Notes: a model not told the origin generated them from the sequence alone. Counted from the stretch's first letter, positions 53,987 through 62,335 are shown. The stretch: DNA of 64,000 nt from Nonomuraea thailandensis (GCF_024172165.1 NZ_JAMZEB010000002.1:1571501-1635500), one strand, 5' to 3'. A program made the numbers and translations.

Positions 53987-54523
53987 TCAGGTCCCCGCCA
54001 TCCCGATGGCAGGGTGGATGACGCGCAGCCGGGGGTCGTCCAGGGCATAGCCGAGGCGGGCGACGAGATCGTCCGTCCCGCCCGGCCCGTCGCCCCGCTC
54101 GCCGTTCCAGACCACGATCGCCCTCGGGGAGGCGTCCAGCGCGAGTGCCTCCCCGACCATCCACGCGTTCGCGCGCGCGAACACCTCGTCCCCTTCCGCC
54201 GCGCTCTGGAGCAGGCGGACGTCCGCCTGGCGGCGTACCTCCTCGAACCGGTCGTGCCAGTCGGTGCCGGGAAGGTCGACGGACTGGCGGGCGAACTCCT
54301 CGGCGGGCAGCGCCAGGCACAGGCGCACCGCGGCCTTGCGGCGCAGCGCCAGCTCGGCGCCGATGAGGTCGGCGCCGCGGGCGCCGCCGCAGATCACGGT
54401 CGTCTCCGGGCCGACGTCCCACTCGCCGAGCACCTCGCCGATCGCGGCCGTCACCGCGCCCACCCGGTGCTGCGGGAAGCGCGGCGGCTCCCGGCCGGGC
54501 CGGTCGACGAGGTGCCCGCTGAC
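53987..54523 (-). CDS. SLOG-like Rossmann protein
   Basis: About 178 residues from GTG 54523. The opening VSGHLVDRPGREPPRFP, the glycine loop TVICGGARGADLIGAELALRRKAAV and VRLCLALPAEEF are hallmarks of SLOG proteins (LOG/DprA-related Rossmann folds). SLOG domains bind or produce nucleotide-derived signals in predicted conflict systems. An ATG at 54601 is in frame but would overlap the upstream gene by 64 bases. The start is uncertain; GTG 54523 leaves a short first strand. It lies 14 bases after the TPR protein's stop. Confidence 0.72.
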   Translation of the reverse strand, partial: VSGHLVDRPGREPPRFPQHRVGAVTAAIGEVLGEWDVGPETTVICGGARGADLIGAELALRRKAAVRLCLALPAEEFARQSVDLPGTDWHDRFEEVRRQADVRLLQSAAEGDEVFARANAWMVGEALALDASPRAIVVWNGERGDGPGGTDDLVARLGYALDDPRLRVIHPAIGMAGT

Positions 54524-54537
54524 GAGCAGGGCGCGCC

Positions 54538-55881
54538 TCAGCCCCTCCTCAGCGCCCGGACGAGGTCGAGAACCTCCCGAAGACCCGCCTTGATCTCCCA
54601 CTCCCGCTGCACCTCCACGCTGATCTCCAGATCCCGGATCGTGGTGTCGAGCTGCTTGCCGGTGATGTCCGCCGCGTGCATCTCCGAAACCAGCTCGCGT
54701 GCCTGCTCCACCTCGCCCAGGTCGAACGCTGTGCCCAGCCTGGTGGGCAGGATCCAGACGTCCAGGCCGTTACGGGCGAGGCTGGCCTCGCACGCCGCCA
54801 CCACCACGGTCGTGACCCTGACCGCCCGCTCCTCGTCGCCCTTGCGGGCGCGCAGCCGGTAGAGCCGGGGCAGGTTCGAGGACGGGTAGTAGTTGTTGAG
54901 GTCGAGCGCCATGCCGCGCTCGTAGGCCGCGATCGCCCTGGCCAGGTGCCCCTGGAAGGGAGCGCCCGCCTGCCTGGCCTCGTGCATGAGGTCCTTGTAC
55001 CTGCCGCCCAGCAGGCCCAGCCGCTCCGACGACTCGCCCTCCCGCTCGATGAGCTGCTCCAGCGCGGCGGCGGACTCGGCGGCCCTGCCGGTCCTGGCCA
55101 GCGCGAGCTGCTTGCGCTCGACCACGAGCGGATGCCCCCGCAGGCTGGGCTGCAGCGTGTCGATGTAGCCGAGCACGTCCTCCCACTCGAGGTGGTCCTC
55201 GATCAGCTTGAGCAGTTCGAGGACCACGGACTCGCGGATGACGGGCCTGTCGCCGAACCGGGTGACCAGCTCGCGCGTCCTGGCCGCGCGCTGCCCGGGC
55301 GCGGACAGCTGGATGGCGCGGACCTCCTCCTGGAACTGCGAGAGCGTGGTGATGGCGCTGCTGTACGGCGTCATCGACACCCCGTCCGTGGCCGGATAGC
55401 CCGGCACGGCGTCGAACACCGGTGACGACCCCTTCAGCAGCTCGTCCAGCCGGTGCCGCATGGCGTCCCGCGCCTGCGCGGCGGCGCTCTCGCCGCAGTC
55501 GCCGTCCGACAGCGGGTATTCCAGCCGCCGGATCTGGTCGAGGTCGAAGACCTGCTTCGCCCACTTCGCCGCCACGAGGGCGCAGCCGGTCCGTTGCGCG
55601 GCGTGGCGGATGCCCACCTCGTAGTAGACGTTCGAGTTCGGCAGCGAGACGTCCGCCACCACGACGTCCGACAGGGTCAGCCGCTGGATCATCTGCACGA
55701 TCACCAGCGCGCCGAGTTCGGCGTCGGCCCTGACGGCGTTGTAGCCGAGCTCGGTCAGCAGCGGCTCGTACACCCGCTCCCAGAGGGCGTCGAAGTCCAC
55801 CTCCGCCGGCACGCCCTCCTCGGTCCTTCCCGTGCGCTTCTTGCTGAACGGCATCACCATGAATGCCACGGGTTTGTCCAT
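54538..55881 (-). CDS. NDT/TIR-like 'MPF' domain plus TPR region (DUF4071-like)
   Basis: A 447-residue protein. The N-terminal domain (AFMVMPFSKKRTG, LLTELGYNAVRADAELG, QRLTLSDVVVADVSLPNSNVYYEVGIRHA) resembles nucleoside 2-deoxyribosyltransferase and TIR-like NAD/nucleotide-processing folds. The Glu in VYYEVG is the plausible catalytic residue. Residues about 200-447 are helical repeats (TPR/TRAF-binding-domain type, DUF4071). ATG 55881 has a strong GGAGGTAGCG SD. It sits between SLATT and SLOG genes, consistent with the nucleotide-signal network described for SMODS/SLOG/SLATT proteins. An effector or signal-generating role is inferred. Confidence 0.75.
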   Translation of the reverse strand: MDKPVAFMVMPFSKKRTGRTEEGVPAEVDFDALWERVYEPLLTELGYNAVRADAELGALVIVQMIQRLTLSDVVVADVSLPNSNVYYEVGIRHAAQRTGCALVAAKWAKQVFDLDQIRRLEYPLSDGDCGESAAAQARDAMRHRLDELLKGSSPVFDAVPGYPATDGVSMTPYSSAITTLSQFQEEVRAIQLSAPGQRAARTRELVTRFGDRPVIRESVVLELLKLIEDHLEWEDVLGYIDTLQPSLRGHPLVVERKQLALARTGRAAESAAALEQLIEREGESSERLGLLGGRYKDLMHEARQAGAPFQGHLARAIAAYERGMALDLNNYYPSSNLPRLYRLRARKGDEERAVRVTTVVVAACEASLARNGLDVWILPTRLGTAFDLGEVEQARELVSEMHAADITGKQLDTTIRDLEISVEVQREWEIKAGLREVLDLVRALRRG

Positions 55882-55910
55882 CGCTACCTCCAGGCGACCA
55901 CGGACATCGG

Positions 55911-56393
55911 TCAGGCTCGTTCCTCGCGGGCCGCCTGGGCCTCCAGCGGCAGCTCCTGCCGCTGGACCATGAGCTGGCCCCATTGGCCGTTCTCCGTGCG
56001 GAAGATCTGCTCGATCCGTTCGATCTGCCCGCCCACGCTCTGATCGGCGGGGGCGGCGTCCCAGTCGAGGGCCGCCGTGCGGAGGTTGAACGCCGTGTCG
56101 CCGTACAGTTTGCGCAGCTGCGCGAAGCCGATCAGCGCCTCGAACGCCGTCACGGCGCCCGCCAGCGCGGCGATGACGGCGGCGGCGACGCCGCAGCCCG
56201 CCCGTGCCGTGCCCGAGGTGAGCTGCCCGGCCACGCCGAGCAGCGCCGAGAGCAGGAGCAGCACGTTGCGCACCACGATCGCCTGGTGGTGCGCGCGGTC
56301 GTACTCGCGGCGCCGCTCCTCGTAGAACGTGCTCTGGTCGCCGATGCGCAGCTCCCGGTAGAGGGCGCGGAACTGCGCCTCCCGGTCGCTCAT
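55911..56393 (-). CDS. SLATT-domain membrane protein
   Basis: A 160-residue protein with two membrane helices (about residues 39-57, VVRNVLLLLSALLGVAGQL, and 67-87, GCGVAAAVIAALAGAVTAFEAL) flanked by long charged helices. The helical motif FYEERRREYDRAHHQA and C-terminal segment are typical of SLATT domains. These are predicted pore-forming effectors that respond to nucleotide signals. ATG 56393 overlaps the stop of the upstream DUF4231-like gene (ATGA). Confidence 0.78.
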   Translation of the reverse strand: MSDREAQFRALYRELRIGDQSTFYEERRREYDRAHHQAIVVRNVLLLLSALLGVAGQLTSGTARAGCGVAAAVIAALAGAVTAFEALIGFAQLRKLYGDTAFNLRTAALDWDAAPADQSVGGQIERIEQIFRTENGQWGQLMVQRQELPLEAQAAREERA

Positions 56394-56890
56394 TCCGGCT
56401 CCTTGTCGGCTCTGATCGCCAGGACCGCGCGGCTCAGCGCGAGATCACGGTCCCGGCCCGCGTAGGGGCCGGTCCTGGACAGGTAGTGGAAGTACAGGGC
56501 CCGCAGCCGCTCGGCCTTGGCCCGCGCCGCCATGTAGCGGTCCAGGGTCTCGCTCTCCCTGGCGTACCTGGTGCTGGCGGCCAGCGCGACCCCGATGATC
56601 GTGAGGAGGATGGCCGGCCACTGATGGCTGGGCAGCACCGCCTGGAGCCCGCCCAGGCCGGTGATGAGGGCCGAGCCCAGCAGGATCAGGACCTGCTGGC
56701 GGCGGTAACTGTTCTGGTCCCGCCTGGCCTGGCCGTCGTACTCGGAGAAGGCCGGGGCGAGCTCGCGGTCGAGGAAGGCGAAGTCGTCGGCCAGCTCGGG
56801 GTAGGCCGGTCTGCGGTGCGGCGGGATCACCGGCGTGGAGCCGCCGGAGGCCCGGAGGGCGGGGAATCGCATGAGCAGCGGTGGCCTCAC
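56390..56890 (-). CDS. Second 2TM membrane protein, DUF4231/SLATT-like
   Basis: The protein has 166 residues from GTG 56890, which has GGGAGGTAGCC just upstream; ATG 56872 is a weaker alternative. A basic N-terminal region precedes a helical segment (RRDQNSYRRQQ), two membrane helices (about QVLILLGSALITGLGGLQAVL and WPAILLTIIGVALAAS) and a long charged helix (TRYARESETLDRYMAARAKAERLRALYFHYL). This matches the DUF4231 outline, which is related to SLATT. It is the first gene of the island and overlaps the SLATT gene. Together they may form a heteromeric membrane effector. Confidence 0.7.
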   Translation of the reverse strand: MRPPLLMRFPALRASGGSTPVIPPHRRPAYPELADDFAFLDRELAPAFSEYDGQARRDQNSYRRQQVLILLGSALITGLGGLQAVLPSHQWPAILLTIIGVALAASTRYARESETLDRYMAARAKAERLRALYFHYLSRTGPYAGRDRDLALSRAVLAIRADKEPE

Positions 56891-56933
56891 GGCTACCTCC
56901 CGTGGGGGAGCGGAACGGCGCGGCGGCACTCGG

Positions 56934-56962
56934 AATGTACGAAAATCTTCAGACGCCGACAA
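56934..56962 (-). promoter_or_regulatory. Promoter of the TIR/SLOG/SLATT island
   Basis: Read leftwards, TTGTCG (56962-56957) and TACATT (56939-56934) are 17 bases apart, in a locally AT-rich patch. Start expected near 56927, giving a leader of about 37 bases before GTG 56890. Confidence 0.7.
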
Positions 56963-57046
56963 TGGCGCCGCCACCTGGTGGCCGGATCCGGCCCCGCCGT
57001 TCATCCACACGAACCCCGCCGCGAAGCCGGCCGCGAAGCGGTGGGC

Positions 57047-57069
57047 GCCCGAGCAACTCGTGCTCGGGC
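57047..57069 (-). terminator. Terminator hairpin behind the GH43 gene
   Basis: GCCCGAGCA (57047-57055), loop ACTCG, TGCTCGGGC (57061-57069): a perfect 9-bp stem located 22 bases after the GH43 stop on the transcript. It separates the GH43 transcript from the island promoter. Confidence 0.75.
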
Positions 57070-57091
57070 AGGCCTGCGGCACCTACGTCCG

Positions 57092-58051
57092 CTAGTACAC
57101 GTACGGCCAGCCGGCCGAGTCCCAGCCGATGAGGTTGACCCCCAGCTTGGGCGTGCCGTTCGCGTTGCCGTCGTAGTAGTGGTAGACGAGCAGGTCGCCG
57201 TCCACGTCCGACATGACGCTCTGCCCGCCGGGCCCGACGATGCTGCCGTGGGTCTCCAGCACCATCGTGCCGCCGCCGCTCAGCATCGACCGGCCCGAGC
57301 GGTCGGTGTAGGGCCCCGTGGGGCTGGTCGAGCGGCCGACCTTGATCTTGTACGTGCTGTCGAGGCCCGCGCAGCACCGGTCGTAGGAGGCGAACAGGTA
57401 GTAGTGGCTGCCGTGCCGGATGATGTCCGGGGCCTCGACCGCGTACGGGGCGTCGGGGCGGGTGGCCAGGTGGTGGAGCGTGCGGTCGGAGGAGTGCCGC
57501 TTGCCGGTCGCGGGGTCGAGCCGGACCATGCGGATGCCCGTCCAGTACGAGCCGAAGCTCAGCCACCACCGGCCCGAGGCGTCCACCAGGAGGTTCGGGT
57601 CGATGGCGTTGTGGTCGTTGCTCGTCGTGGTGGCGTAGACGACGCCCTGGTCGCTCCACGTGCCCGGCTGGCCGGTGGAGCTGGTGGCCAGGCCGATCGC
57701 GGAGTTGTTGGAGCCGAAGCTGGAGACCGCGTAGTACATCAGGTATCTCCCGCCCTGCTGGGAGATGTCCGGCGCCCACGGGTCGTTGCCGGAGGAGTAC
57801 GTCCGCCACCACGACGGCGGCGTGCGGAAGGCCGAGCCGGCCCGGGTGAAGTTGATCCGGTCGGTGGAGGTGCGGGCCTCCAGGTAGCCGTGGGTGGAGT
57901 AGAGCACGTAGTTCGACGAGGTGCGGATCATGGTGGGGTCGTGCACGACGACGTCACCGGTGACCCGGCCGGGATTGGGATAGGCGAACGAGGCGCCCAT
58001 GAGCGCCAGCGCGCAGGCGGCGGTGGCGGTGAGACGGAACAGGCGGCGCAA
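57092..58051 (-). CDS. Secreted GH43 arabinanase-like enzyme
   Basis: The protein has 319 residues from TTG 58051, which follows GAGGAGG; GTG 58075 and ATG 58099 are longer options. The signal peptide RRLFRLTATAACALALMGASFA is followed by a five-bladed propeller: Asp base in VVVHDPTMIRTSSNYVLYST, pKa-modulating Asp in NDHNAIDPNLLVD, acid Glu in YAVEAPDIIRHGSHYYLF. The order and spacing match endo-1,5-alpha-L-arabinanases. It would attack arabinan side chains of pectin outside the cell. A LacI-type operator lies about 200 bases upstream at 58246. No other arabinose gene is adjacent. Confidence 0.88.
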   Translation of the reverse strand: MRRLFRLTATAACALALMGASFAYPNPGRVTGDVVVHDPTMIRTSSNYVLYSTHGYLEARTSTDRINFTRAGSAFRTPPSWWRTYSSGNDPWAPDISQQGGRYLMYYAVSSFGSNNSAIGLATSSTGQPGTWSDQGVVYATTTSNDHNAIDPNLLVDASGRWWLSFGSYWTGIRMVRLDPATGKRHSSDRTLHHLATRPDAPYAVEAPDIIRHGSHYYLFASYDRCCAGLDSTYKIKVGRSTSPTGPYTDRSGRSMLSGGGTMVLETHGSIVGPGGQSVMSDVDGDLLVYHYYDGNANGTPKLGVNLIGWDSAGWPYVY

Positions 58052-58196
58052 GAGTCCTCCTCGGGTGGGCCGGACGCTGCGCCGGTGCGTCGCACGCAAT
58101 GTAGGCGCGGATTTCCGCCGCCGTCAACCCGGCTGTGAAACTTACATGCCCGTGACCTGCCGAGCTGCGGCGATTGCGGAAGCGGGCGATCCGCTC

Positions 58197-58225
58197 TTGA
58201 CAGGAGGTGTCAGCGTTCGTAGGTT
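58197..58225 (+). promoter_or_regulatory. Consensus promoter facing right, no matching gene
   Basis: TTGACA (58197-58202) and TAGGTT (58220-58225) are 17 bases apart. It faces away from the GH43 gene, and the next genes on the right all run leftwards, so its transcript would be antisense or a small RNA. Confidence 0.5.
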
Positions 58226-58245
58226 CAGGCCGCTTTCGTTCGTGG

Positions 58246-58259
58246 TGTTAACGCTAACA
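58246..58259. promoter_or_regulatory. LacI-type operator upstream of GH43
   Basis: TGTTAACGCTAACA is a palindrome apart from the two central base pairs of ACGC. It lies about 200 bases before the GH43 start and 21 bases after the -10 of the rightward promoter. The bound regulator could be the LacI protein at 58908 or one encoded elsewhere. Confidence 0.65.
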
Positions 58260-58338
58260 TCATCGCTTCCGGAGGCTGCGCCGCGTCACCCTTCCCGGCC
58301 GGACCGCTCGGCCCGGCCGGTTCTCCGGCACGGGAGGT

Positions 58339-58878
58339 TCAGCCCGGCACGCGATACCAGATGTTCACGGCGTGCGGCGCGTGGCCGACGCTGAGGCGGT
58401 CGAGCCTGACGTTCGTGCCGCCCGGGTGCTCGAACAGGCGCACGCCGTCGCCGAGGAACACCGGCGCCACCATCGTCAGCACCTCGTCCAGCACGCCCGC
58501 TTCCAGGCACTGCCGGGCGACGTCCGCGCCGAGGACGTTGACGTACTTGCCGCCCGCCGCGGCCTTCGCCGCCGCGACGGCGTCGGGCAGGTTGCCGGCG
58601 AACTCGACGCCGGGCACCGGAGTGTCCGGGATGTGGTGGGTCAGCACGATCTGCGGTCCCTGCCAGGCGCCTTCGAACGCGCCCTCCTTCTCCGTGCCCT
58701 CGTTCGGGTCGTCACCGCGGAAGGTGCGGTGGCCCACCAGCAGCGCGCCGATCCGGCCGACGAGGTCGTCCGCCAGCGGGTTCGGCCCGAGGTGCGGGAC
58801 CAGCCACGACATGTCGCCGCCCGGCCCCGCGATGAAGCCGTCCGCCGACATGGTCACCGAGTACAGCAGTTTGCTCAT
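58339..58878 (-). CDS. RibD_C/dihydrofolate-reductase-like protein
   Basis: A 179-residue protein from ATG 58878. It has the RibD C-terminal outline: MSKLLYSVTMSADGFIAGPGGD, GALLVGHRTFRGDD, GGKYVNVLGADVARQCLEAGVLDEVLTMVAPVFLGDGVRLF. Such NADPH-binding proteins are common in actinomycetes as 'dihydrofolate reductase family' members; the true substrate is usually unknown. It follows the LacI gene by 29 bases and may be the last gene of that operon. Confidence 0.88.
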   Translation of the reverse strand: MSKLLYSVTMSADGFIAGPGGDMSWLVPHLGPNPLADDLVGRIGALLVGHRTFRGDDPNEGTEKEGAFEGAWQGPQIVLTHHIPDTPVPGVEFAGNLPDAVAAAKAAAGGKYVNVLGADVARQCLEAGVLDEVLTMVAPVFLGDGVRLFEHPGGTNVRLDRLSVGHAPHAVNIWYRVPG

Positions 58879-58907
58879 GACCTGTAGACGATCGCGCACG
58901 CCGGAAG

Positions 58908-59912
58908 TCATCGTCCAGGAGGAGCGGTGGAGCGGCGCTGGATCAGCTCGATCGGCCCGGCCAGCACCTCGGCCACCGTGTCGTCCGGCTTCAGGCTGCC
59001 CAGCAGCGTCACGCCGCGCCTGCCCAGCTCCGCCAGCGGCATCCGCACCGTGGTCAGCGCCGGGAAGAGGTAGCTGGCCAGGTCGAGGTCGTGCACGGCC
59101 ACGATCGACACGTCCCGCGGGATCTCCAGCCCGGCCGCCCGCACCCCCTCCATCGCCCCGATGGCCGAGGCCACGTTCGCCACGAAGACCGCGGTCGGCG
59201 GCTCGGGCACGGCCAGCAGCCGCGCCATGGCCGCCGCCCCGCCCGCGGGCGTGTAGTCGGCCGCCACGATCGGGCCCTCCGGCAGGCCCGCATCGCGCAT
59301 CGCCGCCGAGTAGCCGACCGACCGGCGCGCGGCGGTGTCGGCCCGCGACGGGCCCGCGAGGTGGGCGATGCGGCGGTGGCCGAGGCGCACCAGGTGCTCC
59401 ACGGCCAGGGCGGCGGCCCGCTGGTCGTCCAGGATGACGTACCGCTTGACGCCCCTGCTGCGGTTGTTCAGCATCAGCCAGGGGATGGCGGCCTGGTCGA
59501 GCTGCCGGGTGAGCGAGGTGTCGTCGCCGGTGCCGGCCAGCAGCAGCCCGTCGATGCGGCCCTGCCCGATGCGGTCCATGTACTCGCCGAGCCCGGCCCC
59601 GGTCGCGCTGCCGGTGACCAGCACGTAGCCCTGCGCCGCCGCCTCCGCCTCCGCGCCCTTGATGATCTCGGCGTAGACGGGGTTGGCGAAGTCGGGGATG
59701 AACAGGCCGAACATGTGCGCCCGCGACGTCCGCAGGCTGCGCGCGGCCACGTTCGGCCGGTAACCCAGCTCGTCGATGGCCGCCAGCACCCGCTCGCGCG
59801 TCTCCTGGCGGATGTTGAGCGTCGGGTCCTTGTTGACCACGCGCGAGACGACGGCCCGGTCCACCCGGGCCATCGCGGCGACGTCGGCGAGCGTCACGCG
59901 GGAACGCTTCAT
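58908..59912 (-). CDS. LacI-family regulator of the sugar-acid operon
   Basis: A 334-residue LacI regulator with HTH MKRSRVTLADVAAMARVDRAVVSRVVNK and hinge RQETRERVLAAIDELGYRPNVAARSL. ATG 59912 overlaps the stop of the dehydrogenase gene (ATGA). As the promoter of this operon lies outside the window, its operator there cannot be seen. The TGTTAACGCTAACA site at 58246 is one candidate target. Confidence 0.9.
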   Translation of the reverse strand: MKRSRVTLADVAAMARVDRAVVSRVVNKDPTLNIRQETRERVLAAIDELGYRPNVAARSLRTSRAHMFGLFIPDFANPVYAEIIKGAEAEAAAQGYVLVTGSATGAGLGEYMDRIGQGRIDGLLLAGTGDDTSLTRQLDQAAIPWLMLNNRSRGVKRYVILDDQRAAALAVEHLVRLGHRRIAHLAGPSRADTAARRSVGYSAAMRDAGLPEGPIVAADYTPAGGAAAMARLLAVPEPPTAVFVANVASAIGAMEGVRAAGLEIPRDVSIVAVHDLDLASYLFPALTTVRMPLAELGRRGVTLLGSLKPDDTVAEVLAGPIELIQRRSTAPPGR

Positions 59913-60997
59913 GCGGTCGATCCTGGACGCACGCTCTGCCCGCTGTCCATCGACCGGTAGAGGGCGTCGAGCAGCCGCAGCGTGCCGAGGTTGTCGCGGC
60001 CCGACGTCTCCGGCTCGCCGCCCTCGGCGATCGCCCTCAGCAGCGATCCCATCGGCCCGGCCACCGCGTCGGGCAGCCAGCGCCGCGTCACCGGGTACGG
60101 CAGCCAGCCGTCCGTCGGCAGCACCCGGCTGCTGACCTCCAGGGTGTCGGGGCGGCCGTGCGGGTAGTCGTACAGCAGGCCGAGCGTGCCCTTGATCGCG
60201 CCCTCGGTGCCGTCGACGCGGAAGGACGCCTCCCCGTCGCCGGTGCGGTTCTCGTGCGTGGCGTGCACCAGCGCCCGCACGTCGCCCGGGTAGACCAGCG
60301 TGCTCATCGTGCGCGTCTCGCCCTTGGCGAGCTGGCCGGGCGTCCGGCTGCCGGTGCAGAACACCAGCTCGGGGTCCCCGAGGACCGAGCGGATCGCGTC
60401 CAGGTAGTGGATGGAGTGGTAGATGATCTCCAGCCGGTCGGTGGCGACCAGCCAGTCCCAGGCGCTCCAGTCGGTGTGGATGTTCACGGTGAACGTCATC
60501 GCCGTCGGCTGCCCGATCCACCCGGCGCGGACCATGGCGCGGGCGGCGGCGATGCCCTCGTCGAAGCGGAGCTGCTGGTTGACCGCGACCTTGCGCCCGG
60601 TGGCCGCCGCCAGGTCCACGATCCCCTGGCCGGTGGCCACGTCCGGCGCGAACGGCTTCTGGCACAGCAGGTGCTTGCCCGCCGCCAGCGCCTGCCGCGC
60701 GACGGCGGGCTGCGCCTGCGGCGCGACCGCGATGTCCACGACCGCGACCCGCTCGTCGGCCAGCAGCTCCTCCAGCGACGCGTACGTCCTGGGCACCCCA
60801 TGACGGGCGGCCACCTCGGCGGCGCGCCCCGCGTCGAGGTCGAACAGCCCGGTCACCTCCAGCCCCGCCTGCCGGTAGGCGGGCAGGTGGGCCACGTCCA
60901 CGATCGCCCCGGCGCCGACGATCGCGACCGGCCGGCGGTGCTCCGCCGGGATCGTGAGGTCGGCGGCGGCCGCGATGGGCGCGAACACGTCGATCAA
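59909..60997 (-). CDS. Gfo/Idh/MocA-family sugar dehydrogenase
   Basis: A 362-residue NAD(P)-dependent oxidoreductase. Rossmann start PVAIVGAGAIVDVAHLPAYRQAGLEVTGLFDLD, then the CQKPFAPD motif carrying the family Lys and the C-terminal beta domain (HTDWSAWDWLVATDRLEIIYHSIHYLDAIR). TTG 60997 overlaps the amidohydrolase stop and has GGAGGAG before it; GTG 60988 is the alternative. Paired with a lactonase-like amidohydrolase, it would oxidise a sugar to a lactone. Confidence 0.88.
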   Translation of the reverse strand: MIDVFAPIAAAADLTIPAEHRRPVAIVGAGAIVDVAHLPAYRQAGLEVTGLFDLDAGRAAEVAARHGVPRTYASLEELLADERVAVVDIAVAPQAQPAVARQALAAGKHLLCQKPFAPDVATGQGIVDLAAATGRKVAVNQQLRFDEGIAAARAMVRAGWIGQPTAMTFTVNIHTDWSAWDWLVATDRLEIIYHSIHYLDAIRSVLGDPELVFCTGSRTPGQLAKGETRTMSTLVYPGDVRALVHATHENRTGDGEASFRVDGTEGAIKGTLGLLYDYPHGRPDTLEVSSRVLPTDGWLPYPVTRRWLPDAVAGPMGSLLRAIAEGGEPETSGRDNLGTLRLLDALYRSMDSGQSVRPGSTA

Positions 60998-61839
60998 CGC
61001 TCCTCCATCCGGTAGAAGTGGGCGGCGGTGCCGCCGAGCACCATCCCCAGCCCGGCCTCGTCCAGCCCCGACAGCGCCACCCGCGTCTCCCGCCACACCC
61101 TGGCGTAGTCGCCGGCCAGCGTGGCCACCGGCCAGTCGCTGCCGAACATCAGCCGCCCGGGCCCGAACAGCTCCAGCGCGTGCTCGACGTACGGACGCAG
61201 GTCCTCGCCGGTCCAGGTCGCGGCGTCGGCGGCGGTGTTGAGCCCGGACACCTTGGCGTACACGCCGGGGCACCCGGCCGCGCGGGCCAGCAGCGACGCC
61301 CACGGCTCCCAGCCCTTGTCCCTGATCGGCGGCTTGGCCATGTGGTCGATCACCATCCGCAGCCCGGGCACCCGCTCGGCCAGCACCGGCACGTGCTCCA
61401 GATGCCGGGGCAGCACCGCCACCACGTCGAACGGCACCCCGGCCGCCGCCAGCAGCTTCAGCCCCTCGATGACGGGCTCCTGGAGCACCCAGTCGGGGTC
61501 GGGCTCGTCGTGGATCAGATGCCTGATCCCGGCGAACTTCGGGTGCCGCAGGTAGCGCTCCAGCGCCTGCGCCGCCTCCTCGGGCCGCTGCAGCGGCACC
61601 CAGCCCACCACCGCGCCGACGAAGTCGTGCGCGTCGGCCTGCGCCAGCATGGCGTCGGTGTCGGCGTAGGAGTCCATCGACTGCACCAGGACGGTGCGGT
61701 CCACTCCCGCCGCGGCGAGCTGGGGGATGAGCTCCTCCGGCTCGAACGTGCGGAAGATCGGCCCGGCCTCGGGCGTCAGCCAGGGGTACGAACCCGTCTC
61801 CAGGTTCCAGAAGTGCTGGTGGGCGTCGACGACGGGCAT
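60994..61839 (-). CDS. Amidohydrolase-2 family, sugar lactonase-like
   Basis: A 281-residue TIM-barrel hydrolase. Seen: metal-binding VVDAHQHFWN at the N-terminus, LVQSMDSYADTDAML, GIRHLIHDEPDPDWV, MVIDHMAKPPI and RLMFGSDWPVATLAGDY. It resembles L-fucono-1,5-lactonase and relatives (COG3618). ATG 61839 follows GGAGGAGGGG. Together with the dehydrogenase it suggests non-phosphorylative oxidation of a deoxy- or pentose sugar. Confidence 0.85.
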   Translation of the reverse strand: MPVVDAHQHFWNLETGSYPWLTPEAGPIFRTFEPEELIPQLAAAGVDRTVLVQSMDSYADTDAMLAQADAHDFVGAVVGWVPLQRPEEAAQALERYLRHPKFAGIRHLIHDEPDPDWVLQEPVIEGLKLLAAAGVPFDVVAVLPRHLEHVPVLAERVPGLRMVIDHMAKPPIRDKGWEPWASLLARAAGCPGVYAKVSGLNTAADAATWTGEDLRPYVEHALELFGPGRLMFGSDWPVATLAGDYARVWRETRVALSGLDEAGLGMVLGGTAAHFYRMEER

Positions 61840-61858
61840 CCGGCCCCTCCTCCCATGA

Positions 61859-62335
61859 TCAATCGTTTGAGCGCAACAAAATAGCAGGAGGCTGGACGAG
61901 TTCCAGCGTGATCTCATCCGGGTCCAGGAAGTAGCAGGCGTAACCGCCCTTGTTCACCCCGGCCGTGATCTCCCCTGGCGGGTTGACGAACCGTACCCCG
62001 GCCGCCGCCAGCCGGGCGTGCTCGGCGCGGGCGTCCTCGACCGTGAGGGCCAGGTGCGCGGCGCCCGGCAGGTGGCGGGCGGGGTCGCGGGCCTCGCCGC
62101 GCGGCTGCACGTACTCGACCAGCTCCAGGTCGTGGGTGGACAGGCCGCGCGGCTGGCCGGGCACGGCGAGCTGCGCCACGCGCAGCACCGCGTCGGGGTA
62201 GCCGACGAGCCTGCGGGTGTAGTCGTTGTCCTGCTCCTGCCGGTGCACCAGCGTGAAGCCGAGCAGGTCGCGGTAGAACTCCACGGACCTGTCGAGATCG
62301 GCGACGGTGAACGAGAAGTGCCAGACGCCTCTCAT
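61859..62335 (-). CDS. VOC-family metalloenzyme
   Basis: A 158-residue glyoxalase/dioxygenase-fold protein with two beta-alpha-beta-beta-beta units (GVWHFSFTVADLDRSVEFYRDLLGF and AHLALTVEDARAEHARLAAAGVRF). Metal ligands are His near the start of each unit and the Glu in EITLELVQPP. Its ATG overlaps the permease stop. Substrate unknown; its place between importer and lactonase suggests a step in sugar catabolism or sugar epimerisation. Confidence 0.82.
   Translation of the reverse strand: MRGVWHFSFTVADLDRSVEFYRDLLGFTLVHRQEQDNDYTRRLVGYPDAVLRVAQLAVPGQPRGLSTHDLELVEYVQPRGEARDPARHLPGAAHLALTVEDARAEHARLAAAGVRFVNPPGEITAGVNKGGYACYFLDPDEITLELVQPPAILLRSND

Noticed and set aside
56835..57095. Plus-strand 86-codon frame ending at the terminator
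   Set aside because: Crosses the island promoter and terminator hairpin; no SD; no family. A gene remnant cannot be excluded but is not supported.
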